From: Gavia stellata
Lineage: Eukaryota; Chordata; Aves; Gaviiformes; Gaviidae
NCBI RefSeq assembly: GCF_030936135.1
Contig: NC_082610.1
Span: forward strand, 18,548,428-18,612,427
Reading direction: 5' to 3'
Length of the DNA: 64,000 bases
A program made the translations under genes and the position numbers. The notes beneath the pieces are model-generated. The model searched no databases, was not told where the DNA came from, and saw only the letters and a list, made by a program, of their open reading frames with translations. Position 1 is the first letter of the stretch, and every line of letters begins with the position of its first letter. This document shows, piece by piece, positions 12,601-33,787 of this stretch.

Positions 12601-13224
12601 TGTTCGGGGGGGAGGGGGGGATGGAGGGGGCTGCAGGATGACCTTCCCAGCCCCGAGGTCCCCCCCTGCCCACCCCGAGCCCATGGGTGCCCCCCCCGCC
12701 CTCCCCGCCTCCCGCAACTCCAGCGCCGAGGACGCGGAGCCGGCGGAGGGCTGAGCCGGATACGCAGCGACTCCCCGCATCCCTCCCCGGGAGTCTCCCT
12801 CGCTCCTCCTGATGCCTTCGGAGGAGACGGATGGACGGACGGACGGGCAGCCAGAGGTGGACTAGTCTCTTCTATTTGCAAAGCTGGGGGGGGGGGGAAA
12901 CCTCTTCCCACATTCCCTTCCTCATCCTCTGCCTTCATCCCCTCTTCCCCCTCCTCCTCCTCCTCTCCGGCCACGACATTCTCCCCAAAAGACGGGGGGG
13001 GGGGGGGGGGAGGGAACCTGCTGGCAGGTGGAAAGAATCGGGAAATGCAATCCCACCTGGAATCCCGCAGAGAGGAGGACTCAGCCAAAAAAAAAAAAAA
13101 AAGCCCCAAAAATGAAACCCCGGGGGGGGGTGTGGTGCTGCGCTGCCGCACCGGGAGAGCCGCTCCGCCCGCCGCCCCGCAGCCCGGCAACCCGCTCCCG
13201 TCCCCGCGTGGGACAGAAGGCCCC

Positions 13225-13257
13225 GACAGACAGACAGACAGACAGACCGACCGACAG
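13225..13257 (+). repeat. (GACA)n / (GACC)n short tandem repeat
   Basis: About eight tetranucleotide units, GACA then GACC, inside the IFITM10 CpG island. A simple repeat and likely length-variable. Confidence 0.85.
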
Positions 13258-13556
13258 GCGGGCGGGGCGGGCTGCGGGGGGATGCAGCGCGGCTGGCTGG
13301 CAACTCCCCCGGACCCCCCCCCCGCCTCCTCCCAAGTGTTTCTGCTTTTCTTTCTTTCCTTATTTTTAATTTTTTAAAATTTATTCCCCCGCTCGTGACT
13401 CGGGCGCGGGTCACGCAGGACAGCGGGCAGCGGGGGGGCGGGGGGGCGGACGGGGGAGGGCCGCTCCCGCCGCTCCCGCTCCTCTGCCCCCGCCGCGGGG
13501 CCGGGGCCGGCGGCAGCTCCGTGCCGAGGCGGCGGCTTTGTGGTCCCCGGGCGTAG

Positions 13557-23715
<10,159 letters not shown>

Positions 23716-23830
23716 AGTGAGGCCAACAGCAGCGGCCGCCGCCAAAATGCCTCTATGCCAGAAGTGTCTGCAGTTGTTTCTTGTAGCAAGGACGCAAAAA
23801 AAAAAACACAACACTCCACCTTGATTGCAA

Positions 23831-23861
23831 AATAAAAAAGCCAATTAAATTCATAAATAAA
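23831..23861 (+). terminator. IFITM10: IFITM10 proximal poly(A) signals
   Basis: Two canonical AATAAA hexamers at 23831-23836 and 23856-23861 lie 116-141 bp after the stop in an A/T-rich stretch. Use is inferred from position. Confidence 0.65.
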
Positions 23862-24420
23862 AATTAAATGAGTTGATCAGCCCAGCTGAGCATACCCTTC
23901 CTGCCCCCAAAGAGTTTGTGAACTGCTGTAGGAAAGGGTCTCACTCTTACACATGTACATGGAGAAAAATAGACCAAGAAATATTTATTTTATGGCCAAC
24001 AAGCCTTGTGACAAGAGCGTGCAAAGCCAACAGCGACGCGCGCCCGGCGGCAGAAAGCTGAGCTCTGGGGAGCAGCGGGGTCCTGCCGAGCGGGAGGCGC
24101 GTGCGGTGACGGATGGTGACCGCAGCAGGGCTGGCTCACAACATATCAGACCTGTTCAGACCGCCCCACCACCCCCCAACGTACGGGGCTTTCTTTTCCT
24201 TTTCCTCCCTTGAGTTTCATCCACTGGTTCAAACAACTCCCAACCCCTGGGGAGCTGAGGGTGTTAGGAAGTTCATGCTAGGGAGCCCCAAAGCCTCCAG
24301 AGAAACCCCAGAGCGTTAAAGGGCAGCAGGATCTCCCGGCAACGCTGAGAAGGAGGGCACCTTCCGGAGAACCCGCCTAAGCGCCCTAAACCGAGTGCTA
24401 CTGTATTTCTGTAAACGGTC

Positions 24421-24426
24421 AATAAA
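24421..24426 (+). terminator. IFITM10: IFITM10 distal poly(A) signal
   Basis: AATAAA at 24421 is preceded by T-rich and TGTAA-like upstream elements (tatttctgtaaacggtc). This would give a 3' UTR of about 0.7 kb as an alternative to the proximal pair. Confidence 0.5.
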
Positions 24427-27229
24427 GATACCTCTGATCTCTGATGCTGCTGGGCTAATTCCTTCCCTAGGAGGGCCGGGCTCCTCGTCCCTACAGGCTG
24501 GCAAGAGAAAATGCTAATGTCGCCAGCGGCTCCTTGGGAGAGATTTCAAGCAGGAGTGAGGGATGCTGCTGCAGGTCGGGGCTGCATGCAGCTGTAAAAG
24601 AGGGCGCAGATCCAGATTTAAGAGCAGTGACCTCAACGACTCCTGCGATGGTCGATCAATTGCAAGCAAGCAAATGCAGGTGAGCGGGCAGCTCCCCCCT
24701 CCCCTGCTAGGACCAACGTTGAAGATGATGATAGAAATAAATCGCCGCAGCCTGAACCTGCTGCTAGCACAGCACTTCCCGGGATCGTTATCAAGAGCCA
24801 GATTAAAGATACATCGCGCGTTTGCCGCTGAAGGAGGCAGGAGCTCGGAGCCCTTCCCGATAGCTGCCTGCGGCTGCCGGTAGTGCTGCAAATCAACATG
24901 CCCTGACTTGAAAACACCACAAATGAATGGCAAGACCAGGACTAAAATACAGCTTTTCAGCCCCTCTGACCCTTCGTCTCATCTCATATGCCGCAGCTGC
25001 CTCATCTCTTTCCAGCTGTAAGGTGACCTCGCGCCAAGGGAGACCGGTTGCTGCAGACCAGCCGTGGAGCCGGGAGGAGGCAACAGCGTCCACCTTTGCG
25101 TCCACCAGGAAAGTGAAGGTCCAGCAAGAGACGGGGAATGCAGACAGGCCGTGGTGGGACACTTCATCCTCTGCCGAGTGCGTGGTTGAATCAACGTGCT
25201 GTCTGGGCTGTGCCATATTGAGCCGTGGGGACAGACCATGAGGAGGCTTCCCTGAAAGCCTCATGAGATGTCACCTCCTTCCTGCCCAGGTCTCCATGCC
25301 TTAACCCCAGCCTGGGTTTCATTTATGGGGGAAGCTATGGGCAGAAGGACCTACAGTTCTACCTGCTCCCCACTCACTGGAGGGCACTTCCACACCAGAC
25401 CAGATCAGGGGGCTGTTTTGTGCTGAAGTTTCTGCCGGCAGTGCAGTACATGGTGCCCTGGGAAGCATCTCCGCCATGAACTGCTCTATGGTCACTCATC
25501 CAGAGGTCAAGACTCTCCCCAACCTCTCTTGGGTACTTCTTTCTCCCTTCCCTGAAGCAATATCTGAGGGGTCATAGCCATCGGCATTTCCATCCTAACA
25601 TATCTAGGGGCTGTATCCAGTCCTTGTCCCTGGCAGAGGAAGGAGGTGGTCTGTCGCGACGGCAATGCCTCCAAAGAGGGTGCAGTCAAAACAACTCGCA
25701 TTGCAGCCACCCTGAGCTGGCACCTGATAATTGGAGCAAATTAAAGCCCTCTGGGACGGTGCTAGTTTAGGCAAGACCTGGACTAGTCACCCCAAAATCC
25801 TCCGAGGGTTAGGAGGAGTGCAGAGGTGAGGTTGCATCACCTTCTCCCTCCCCCTGTACCTGCACCGAGCTCATGTTGGCCGTTCCCAAGGTCTTGGCTC
25901 GATACCCTTCGCCAGCCGGGTGCCCATCGTACCTCGCAAGCTTTGCAGCCCAAACACAAGCCTGGCAGGATGGGCTCAGGGGCTAACTCACGCCGGGTGA
26001 CCCCGCTTGCAGTGCCGGGGGCTCAAAGCCGCAGGTTTAGGTCACTGCGGGATCAACGTGCCTGGCACCTCTTGCAATAGCAAGTGCGTTCTTCTCTATG
26101 AGCTGGGACTCGTTGGAGCCACGTTGCAAGTGGTTTTGCACTCCAAGCCCCCCCCGACTCTGCGAAATCTTATGGGGACAGTGCCACCGTCCCCATCTCC
26201 CGTGCCACGCAGGAGAGAGCCGCCCTGCTTGGCATGCAGGCACGGGGCTGCTAAGATAAAGGCAGAGCTGACACAAAATTGGAAGTGACCCAAACCCAGC
26301 CTTTCCTACATTTAACAAGTGTGACAAATGAGTTACCATCATCCCTTCCCCTGACGGACCGTCTTATCTGCAGGAAAATGGATGCTGGTTTAATGAACCG
26401 GGGGGAATATTGAACTGACTCTGCAGCATTTTTGCATGCATAAACTGTCAGGGATAGAGAGGGTGGGCTATTATTTAGTAGCCATCCTATTTATTCTTTG
26501 TTGCCCACGTTGTAGGAGGTGCGAACGCAGAAATCACTGTGCTGCAGCAGGTTGGAGGTCCACCCAGAGCTGCCTCGGACAAGAACAGGGTAGCGAAGGA
26601 GGATGCAGTAACCCGGTGGCTGGAGGATGGGATGGTCGACCCCAGGCAGATGCTCAGCTCCACCACAGCCCTCGCCTCGGCTCCACCTGCGGCCCTGCGC
26701 TCTCCCCTCCTCTCTCTTAGTGCCCCCCCATTCATTTTAATGGAGCCCCTCCAAAGTCACAGCAGTAGGAGAGTACCCCCCAAATGGGGAAAATGAGGGG
26801 GGGCGTAGATTTCCAAGCTTGCTTAGGAAAAAAAAAAAGTCATTTATTCATGCAGAGATCCTCCAAGCGCAGTAGCATCAAGGTGCTTAGCGTTCATTTC
26901 ATCTTGCCAGTGTCGGGGAACCCCAAATTGAGATAGCAAAACTGCGTCCCCATATACTGGCAGGTGGGTACATCCCAGATTGTACCAACTGTGCTGTTGA
27001 GCAAAAGAAAGAACTTTTTTTTCATTTTGAGGGAACAAGGGAACGAAAAGCAACAGCCCAATCTGACAGGTCCTCTAATTGCTTTTTTTTTCCCAAATTT
27101 TGCAAGAAAATTCTGGAAGTTCAGGTTTTGCCAAGGCTGACACCCGATGCAGCAGAAGGCAGGCTCTCGAGGGTTGCTTCTCTGCCTTTTCACTTCTGCC
27201 ACTCAAAACGTCGCGCCGCGCTCTCCGAA

Positions 27230-28400
27230 TCGCACCTTTTTTTGGCTGCGAAGCCGCAAGCCTCTGTTGCGCTCAGCGGCGGGAAAGGAAAACCGAGAGG
27301 AGGGGGTGGAAGAGAGGAAGAGCCGAACGCTGTTTGAGAAGCATCTTTTGAGACGGGGAAGAACTGACGGTCACGTTGCCATGTAGAGATTTAATTGTAT
27401 TCCTTCAGGAAACTGAGCTTGACAGCTTGATGAGGATTTCTTGCTGCTTTTTCTTTCGCTCCAGGGGAGAAATGGGGAAGGGGGGGGGGGGTGATTCTTC
27501 CATTTTAGTCGACGTTGTGAGGTTGGGCCTAAAATCCTGTTGCTGGCTTTGTGCCCCCCGTACGTGAAAGGCGTTTGGGGTGAGCGCGGGGAGAGGCCAC
27601 CGAGGCTGGCGAGGGGCACGCTTGCCCGGGGAGGGGACAATGCGGGAACGGGACTCGTTGAAATGGCTTCGGGGGGGACGGGACCACCCTCCCGGCAGCC
27701 CCAGCACCCAGGAGGAGGTCAGGGAGGGAGGGAATGGGATGCCCGAGCCCAGCCGGAGCTGCCCTGCGAGGAGCCGTGCCGCGGGAGGCAGGCAGAGGGC
27801 CCCCTTCCCCCGCTCCACCGCAGCCGGCAGCTCGCTGCCGCGCCGCCCGTCCCCGCGGCCTCTGGGCGGCACAGGAGGCTTCGGGCCCCTTGCACCTCGC
27901 AGGGAGCTGGGGGCCAGCCGGGACTCCCCCCCCCCCCCCTTCCCCCGAGCCGCCGTGCGAGGCGAGCGCTGGCTTGTGCAAGAAGCAGTGGTGGGGTGAG
28001 GGGGGCTCCTGCACCCTAAAACCAGCCAGAAGCAGGGGGGGGCCGGGTGACAGCCCCAGCCCCCCGCAGGGACGTGGCCCTTCGTGCCAGCCGGGACGCG
28101 TGCGTCAGGCGAGGGCCTGGCCGCCGTTACACGTTTGCCCTCCACCCTGGCAGGGAGAGGTGGTTGGGGGCCAAGCAGCGCCCGGGGAGGGTGTCCAGCC
28201 TGCGCGGGAGTAAACCCCGCCACGCTTACACAAGCCTCAGCGCTCACCCCCGGCTCTGCCCCGGCTGCCACGCAGGGCTCGGTGATGCCACCCCTGCGCA
28301 AATGCCACCGAGCCAGTTTGCAGACAGCGGCGCGTCGAATCGCAGCTGGGGTGAACTGGTTTGGGTTTGCTACCAGCAGCAAACGTGACCCCAAACGCGA
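27230..28400. promoter_or_regulatory. Orphan CpG-rich block
   Basis: A dense run of CpG dinucleotides of roughly 1 kb, flanked by ordinary intergenic DNA. It could be an unannotated promoter, an enhancer-type CpG island or composition alone. No exon-like conserved peptide is recognised nearby on either strand. Confidence 0.4.
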
Positions 28401-29314
28401 CCCCGCAGCTCTCCCATGTCTTGGGGCTGGCGGTAATAAACAGGGTGAGCTGGAGCTAATTCAGGTAACGACGCTCCGGTCCAGCACCGGCATCCGCCAG
28501 TTCCCACGCCAGGGGTGAGCTGTCAGACGTGCAGGCAAAGCGCGGTGAGTCAGGGCTGGAGCAGCCCTCAGCCTGGATACCCAAATTAAAAGCCAGAGAG
28601 TGATGCAAATGGCAACCTCCATTCTTCTGCGCAGCGTGTAAGCCACCAGCAAAACCCGATGCTGAGCTGTAGCATCACAACCCTGCTTCCCAGGCGCTCC
28701 GTGGGCCGGCAGGCAGAGTCACGGTGCCAGCGAGTGGCAGCTCTGCCCTCTCTTCCCAGCCACGTGCCTGTGTTCTGGGTGACCTTACCAAGTCCCTTCA
28801 CCTCTGGGTTTTCCCCTCCAACACTGTCTCATCGGTTGTTGGCTTCTCAGAGGAGGAGCTGCAGCCTTGCTTAGTGCCACCAGGTCCTGGGCTTGCTTGT
28901 GAGCTTGACGCCGCGGGAGTCCTGCGACGGGTGCAACTGCAGAAGTGTATCGACAGATACGGGGGAAGAGCAGGATGCTGACGGAGCTGCCTCTTCCCCC
29001 CTCTCCATCCCTGGACGCTGGCAGGCTTGTGCAGGATACGTGCGGTAGGTTGGACAGTGAAGAGCGCCCGGCTCTGCAGGCAGACCGCAGCCCTGCCGGG
29101 GGGAGGAGAGGGAGGCACAGATGGCAGCAGATGCTCTCATCAGTGAAAATGATTGAAGCAAAACACAAAACAAAACAACAAAAAAAACCCCCTAGCAACT
29201 GGTGAGCAGCCTAACAAAAACCAGCACAGGGGTAGAGAAAAAGGGTCTAGACCTGACAGACCCTTGCACAGAGCCTAACTCCTTGCTGCCGTGATCTTTC
29301 TCCCATCCCCAGTT

Positions 29315-29344
29315 CATACACACACACATATATATATACACACA
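29315..29344 (+). repeat. (CA)n(TA)n(CA)n microsatellite
   Basis: A compound dinucleotide run, cacacacatatatatatacaca, read directly from the sequence; about 30 bp and likely polymorphic. Confidence 0.92.
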
Positions 29345-30912
29345 GAGGTGTGAATATGACCCCAGATGGCTTCTAGGCACACCAAAGCCGCTTGCCTACC
29401 CTTGCTGCCCAGGGCAAACCCGTGTGCGTGCCAACGCGGCACGGCGGCTCAGCACTGGGGGCGAAGGAGCAGGCACGCTTCCTGCACCTGAGGGGTGTTA
29501 CTGCAAAGCCTCTGCACGGCTTAGCTGCTGCCACCAGCCTCAGCTCCTCCGGCGCGATCGCTTCGTGCCGGTGCAAAGGTCCTGCTCCTCCGCCCCTCCC
29601 ATCCCCTGACTTTGACCCATGGTGCCGGTACTCAGCGACCGTGCCCCGCGTTTGGCACATCTCTACGCTCCTGCCCAGCTTTTCTCAGGCACGTCCGGGG
29701 CGGAGGGAATCAGGGGGAATTTATTCAACGTATGATGGTTTTTTCACTTTTTTGCTTTGGCAGGAGCGCCTCACGGCACAGTCGGAGCCGCAGAATGAAT
29801 GCTTCTGCAGCATGCGCTGAGCTGAATGGCACAGCACGCAGCCCTCCAGCCTGCTACTTCTGCAATTAATTGCGTGGGAGCTGCTTTTGCGACGTGCACG
29901 CGCAGCTCTGCGCCCTGCAAGCGCTGAGCCACACTGCGCACGGGCAGATATTTCTATCGGGGAAATGGAGACAGATCCGGGGCAGCCCCCTCTGTGAGAT
30001 ACGAGGCTGCCTGGTGATGCTGCGAGTGCCTTTTGCCTGCTCAAGCACGGCAGCTCTCGTCCCTAACGGAGTGACACCATTTTGGGCTTTGCAGGAGGAA
30101 GGCGGCAGGCTGGGATCCACTGGGAATCTGCTGGGCTCCTTCCCAACTGTGGGGTGGGAGATCTGGAGACCCGGCTCCCCAGGAGCACATGGGCAGGAGC
30201 CAAAGAGGGGAGCGATGCCCTTCCCATGGTGGGATGTGCAGTTCACTGCAGTCAATATAGTCCTTTATGAAACTGGGTGATACGGACCCCAGCGCACCCC
30301 TTCATCTGGCACCTTGCCAGGACGCCGCGGCAAGGGTGACAGGCACGCGTGCGGCAGAAACAGCCGTGCTCGGTAGAAGCAGAGCCATGTCAGCCCAAGA
30401 GTCGACTCTGGCTTCAGCCATCGGCACAGTTTCGAGGTGCCGATACCCGCTGCGGTGGGAATACAGAGCCCTGCGCCGCAGCCAGCGCTGCCGGCTCCAG
30501 GGTGCCAGGAGGCTGGCTCAGCCGATGGCGCGAGGAACTAACTGCATCTGAACACCAAGCAAGGTTAAAAAAAAAAATTATTCGGCCATTTAAAGTAATT
30601 GCAGTTTGGCAAAAAGTCTCTCCTTTTTGATGGATAAGAAAGTTGGTTTGGCAGCAATTTCTTTTTCCTAGTTTTAGTTTCCTTCATGATCAGGTTCCGA
30701 TTTTAATCCCTGTAGGATGCGGGAGGCTCCGCTGCGCTCTTCTGCACTTGGCCTGCCATGGCAATTAGGGGGCCTGGAAAACGTTTTAGCAAGAACTATT
30801 GCGTGTACAAGCGTAACTCGCATTCGAAACATGTAGCTGGGATGCAATCCATCTTTGGATGCGCCTGAAACCCCGGGAAGAGGGAAAAACAGAGTGAGGT
30901 GAATTATTTTTT

Positions 30913-30939
30913 AAGTGCTTTACCCAAAATAAAGCACTT
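30913..30939 (+). other. Perfect 10-bp inverted repeat with 7-nt loop
   Basis: AAGTGCTTTA at 30913-30922 pairs exactly with TAAAGCACTT at 30930-30939 around the loop cccaaaa. An AATAAA hexamer spans the loop-stem junction at 30928-30933. It may be a structured 3' end or chance. Confidence 0.6.
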
Positions 30940-33568
30940 CCCTTTAGCAATAAGCGACTTGCTGCATAATTTTTGCTCGGCTCATGACGGTTGTGATGGG
31001 GAGGGGGGGATGCCAGCCCTGGGGCTGAGACAATAGATTCACATCTGGTAGATGGGAGCTCAGAGCGTGAGGCTGCTTTGTTCTGCCTGCCTGACCGTAA
31101 CAGCGTTGCCCTGGCTCTCCCTGCTTAATTTCCCCTGGGGAAAATAAGGGATGCTGTTCGCCCGGTCAGCGAGCCCGAGCCACCCAGAGCCGACCGGGTG
31201 AGCTTGCAGCTCTGCCCTCGCTCAGGCTGGCTGCCCTCTTCCATGTAGCCACGGCTCCGCACCCGAATGCCAGAATTTCAGGTTGAACGGGATTGGGATC
31301 TAAATGGGGTTAGCTCCCGGCTTCGGGAGGCAGGTGAGGTTTTGCAAGCCTCCATCGCCGCCCGCTCCTGGCCCCTGCGATCCCGGGAGCAGTTTAACAG
31401 CAGTGAATCATTTGTTTTGGTTTCTCCCCACCAAGCGCTTGGCTGCAGGGCCTCGCGCAGAAGCAGTGGGCGTGGGAGAGATGCACGGCTCGTGGGCTGG
31501 AGCCTCTCCCGACGGCCGTGAGAACCGGCGTCCCACAGGTCCCCCGCCTCACCAGAGCATCTCCTCCCGTTTGCTGCCATTAGGGGTTTTGTATGGGTCA
31601 AATCTCCCGTGTCCCCATCGTCCAGGGCGGCACCAGGGGATCCCCGGGGCGGCTGAGGAGTGGTTGCCGGAGACGAAGGCTCAAGAGGGAGCTGAGCTCG
31701 GCCTCTTGCTGGAACGAACAGTCCGAGGCAGGTGTCTGGCAGTCCCTTGGGACACCCAATCCTCTGCCTCTTCCTCACCACCTCCCCATCCTTTGCCTAC
31801 TTCCAGCCCAGCATCCTTCTCCCATCTCCTTCCTCGCACTCCTCCCTTGCACCGTGCCACCGGCCGGCTGGGATGCAATCTTCCGGACAGCCAATCTGGG
31901 ATGCTCATCTGGCAGCGGTGTGCCAGACCCGGGCTTGGAAACATCGATTTTAACTGGGGTTTGGAAAGAAACTGCTGAAATCCTCTTCCTTCAGCAGGCT
32001 TTGCGAGCTCGTGGCTCTCTGCCTAGATAATAGCTTTTACGAGGAAGCTTTGGGATTTTCAGACTCATTCCTTTTCCCTTCTTTTTTTCTATTTTACCCA
32101 TGGAAGGGGGTGTTGGGCAGGAGAGGAGACAGCCCTAAGCTGAAGCAGTTTTTTCAGCTCAGTTTTTTCCCAGCCGGGGCACTCCACACGCCTGCGAGGA
32201 GGGAGCTGGGCAGGAAAACCAGCAGGAAAGGCAGAATGGAAGAAAGACCCCGGCTTCATTCCAGCCATGCCGGGAATGTTCCCGCTCCTGCTCCCACCAG
32301 GACCAAGTGCTCCAGTGCTGAGTGCTCCAGGGGCGAGGGCCCATGCTACCCCAGCATCTTCCCACCAGTTACGGTAAACGGGCCGAAATCTGTGCCATTT
32401 AGGTAGAGCAGCCCTGGTTTTGCAAAAGTTTTCCTGCTGATAGCTTTGGGTGAGCTGATTTTCTGCGGTAGGAGAAGGGTATGAACTCAACAGCGCTTAA
32501 GCAATGGGGAGAGTGAGATTTTTTAGCATCCTGGGGTTTTATACCTCTGGTGCTCTACGAGAAATGACCTTTCTGGGGAAGATTTTGCCGCCGGTAACTG
32601 TGGGAGCTCGACACCCTTCTTGAGCAAGCTGCTGGCTGCGTGTCCGGAGAGATGAGAGTTAATTTTAAAACATCCGGCATCCGTATCGGCAGGGAGGAAG
32701 GTTCCCTTGATTTCCTAAGCGCCAGCAAAACCTAAGCTTCTAAACCCTAATCCCTCTCTAAGCTGGAGCTGCCAGGCCAGGGCCAAGGACGGAGAAAAAC
32801 CCCCGCTGCGTTAGCCAAACCGGCTGCGCGGCTCTCCGGTGCCACCGCAGCGGGATGGAGGTGAGCCCACCCTGGCACCAGGGGGGCCAAGCTCCCCCCG
32901 AACCCCCCAACTCTTGGGTCACCCTTTGCCCTGCCGTCCTCCCAGATCGCGCCGCGTTTCCGTCCGTCCTTCCCCAGCTCGGGCGCTTCGGAGCCAGCGA
33001 GTCCTGCGGGGCCATGGCGGCAGCCACCCCCATTGCTCCCAGTTCAGCGACGGGGTGCCGGCGGCGGGCAGAGGTGGCAGGTGAAGGGCAGGCAGGGTGC
33101 CCTGCCAGGCAGGAGGGGTGGCCCTGCCTGCGGGAGGGCTCAGGCCCAGCGTTGCCCGCATCAGCTCCGAAGGGCAGCCCGGGAACCATCCGCCAACCGA
33201 AAAATACATGGAAGTGCCTTTTTTTGCCGGGAGCAGCGCGGAGGTGCCCCCCGGGAAGCTCAGCGGACGGGAGGGTCACCCCCAAAGGGTCACCCCCAAA
33301 AAAGCCCGTTGCTGCTCAGGCCGCTCCCTCCGCGGGGCAGCGCGTCTCCCTGCGAGAGGGCATCCCCCCAAGGCACCAGCCGCGGAGCCGGGCAGGGCCG
33401 GGGCTCTCCGCGGTGCGCGCAGGCAGCGCGGGCCCCTGGTGGGGGGGGGGCGGGCAGCGGAGCTGCGCCGGGGCCGCGCAAGTCCCGCGGAGCTCCGCAC
33501 GGCCGACGCGGGGAGGGGGGGGGGGGAGCAGCGCCCGCTCCCTCCGCGCCGCTCCGCGCCCGCGGGGC

Positions 33569-33621
33569 TGACGTCACCCTGCCCCTGCGCCGCCCGCGCT
33601 GATTGGCTGCGGGTGACGTCA
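33569..33621 (+). promoter_or_regulatory. DUSP8: Twin CREs flanking an inverted CCAAT box
   Basis: TGACGTCA at 33569-33576, ATTGG at 33602-33606, TGACGTCA at 33614-33621. The octamer is the full CREB/ATF palindrome, and ATTGG is the NF-Y core on the other strand. The two CRE starts are 45 bp apart. Confidence 0.75.
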
Positions 33622-33700
33622 ACGCTGTCTTCCCCCCCCCCTTCTTTTTTCACACCCCCCCCGTTCCCGAGGCATGACCTCATCGCCGGCGCATTCCCGG

Positions 33701-33787
33701 CGGCGCGCGGAGCGGCGCGGAGCGGCGCGGAGCAGCGCGGAGCGGGCACACCCCCCCACACCCCCCCACACCACCCCCCCCCCCCCC
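33701..33787 (+). repeat. 10-bp GC repeat followed by CA/C-rich repeat
   Basis: agcggcgcgg is repeated at 33711, 33721 and 33731 (one base changed), followed by cacaccccccc-type units from 33747 to 33787. Simple repeats within the putative DUSP8 promoter. Confidence 0.85.

Larger units (their letters stand above)
24450..32750. other. Intergenic region between IFITM10 and the DUSP8 promoter
   Basis: No exon of a known family is recognised on either strand. It contains a CpG-rich block (27.2-28.4 kb), a (CA)n(TA)n microsatellite (29315-29344), and a comparatively AT-rich block at 30.55-31.0 kb with a perfect hairpin. In human this interval holds keratin-associated protein genes; I see none here. 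The many 60-330-codon open frames in GC-rich stretches overlap on several frames and look like compositional artefacts. Confidence 0.6.

Noticed and set aside
27405-28394. 329-codon antisense open frame
   Set aside because: It lies in a CpG-rich block where several overlapping frames are open. The peptide has no recognisable domain and its composition follows the base content.
30913-30939. A microRNA gene at the 30.9-kb hairpin
   Set aside because: The stem is only 10 bp with a 7-nt loop, far short of a Drosha substrate, and flanking sequence does not extend the pairing.
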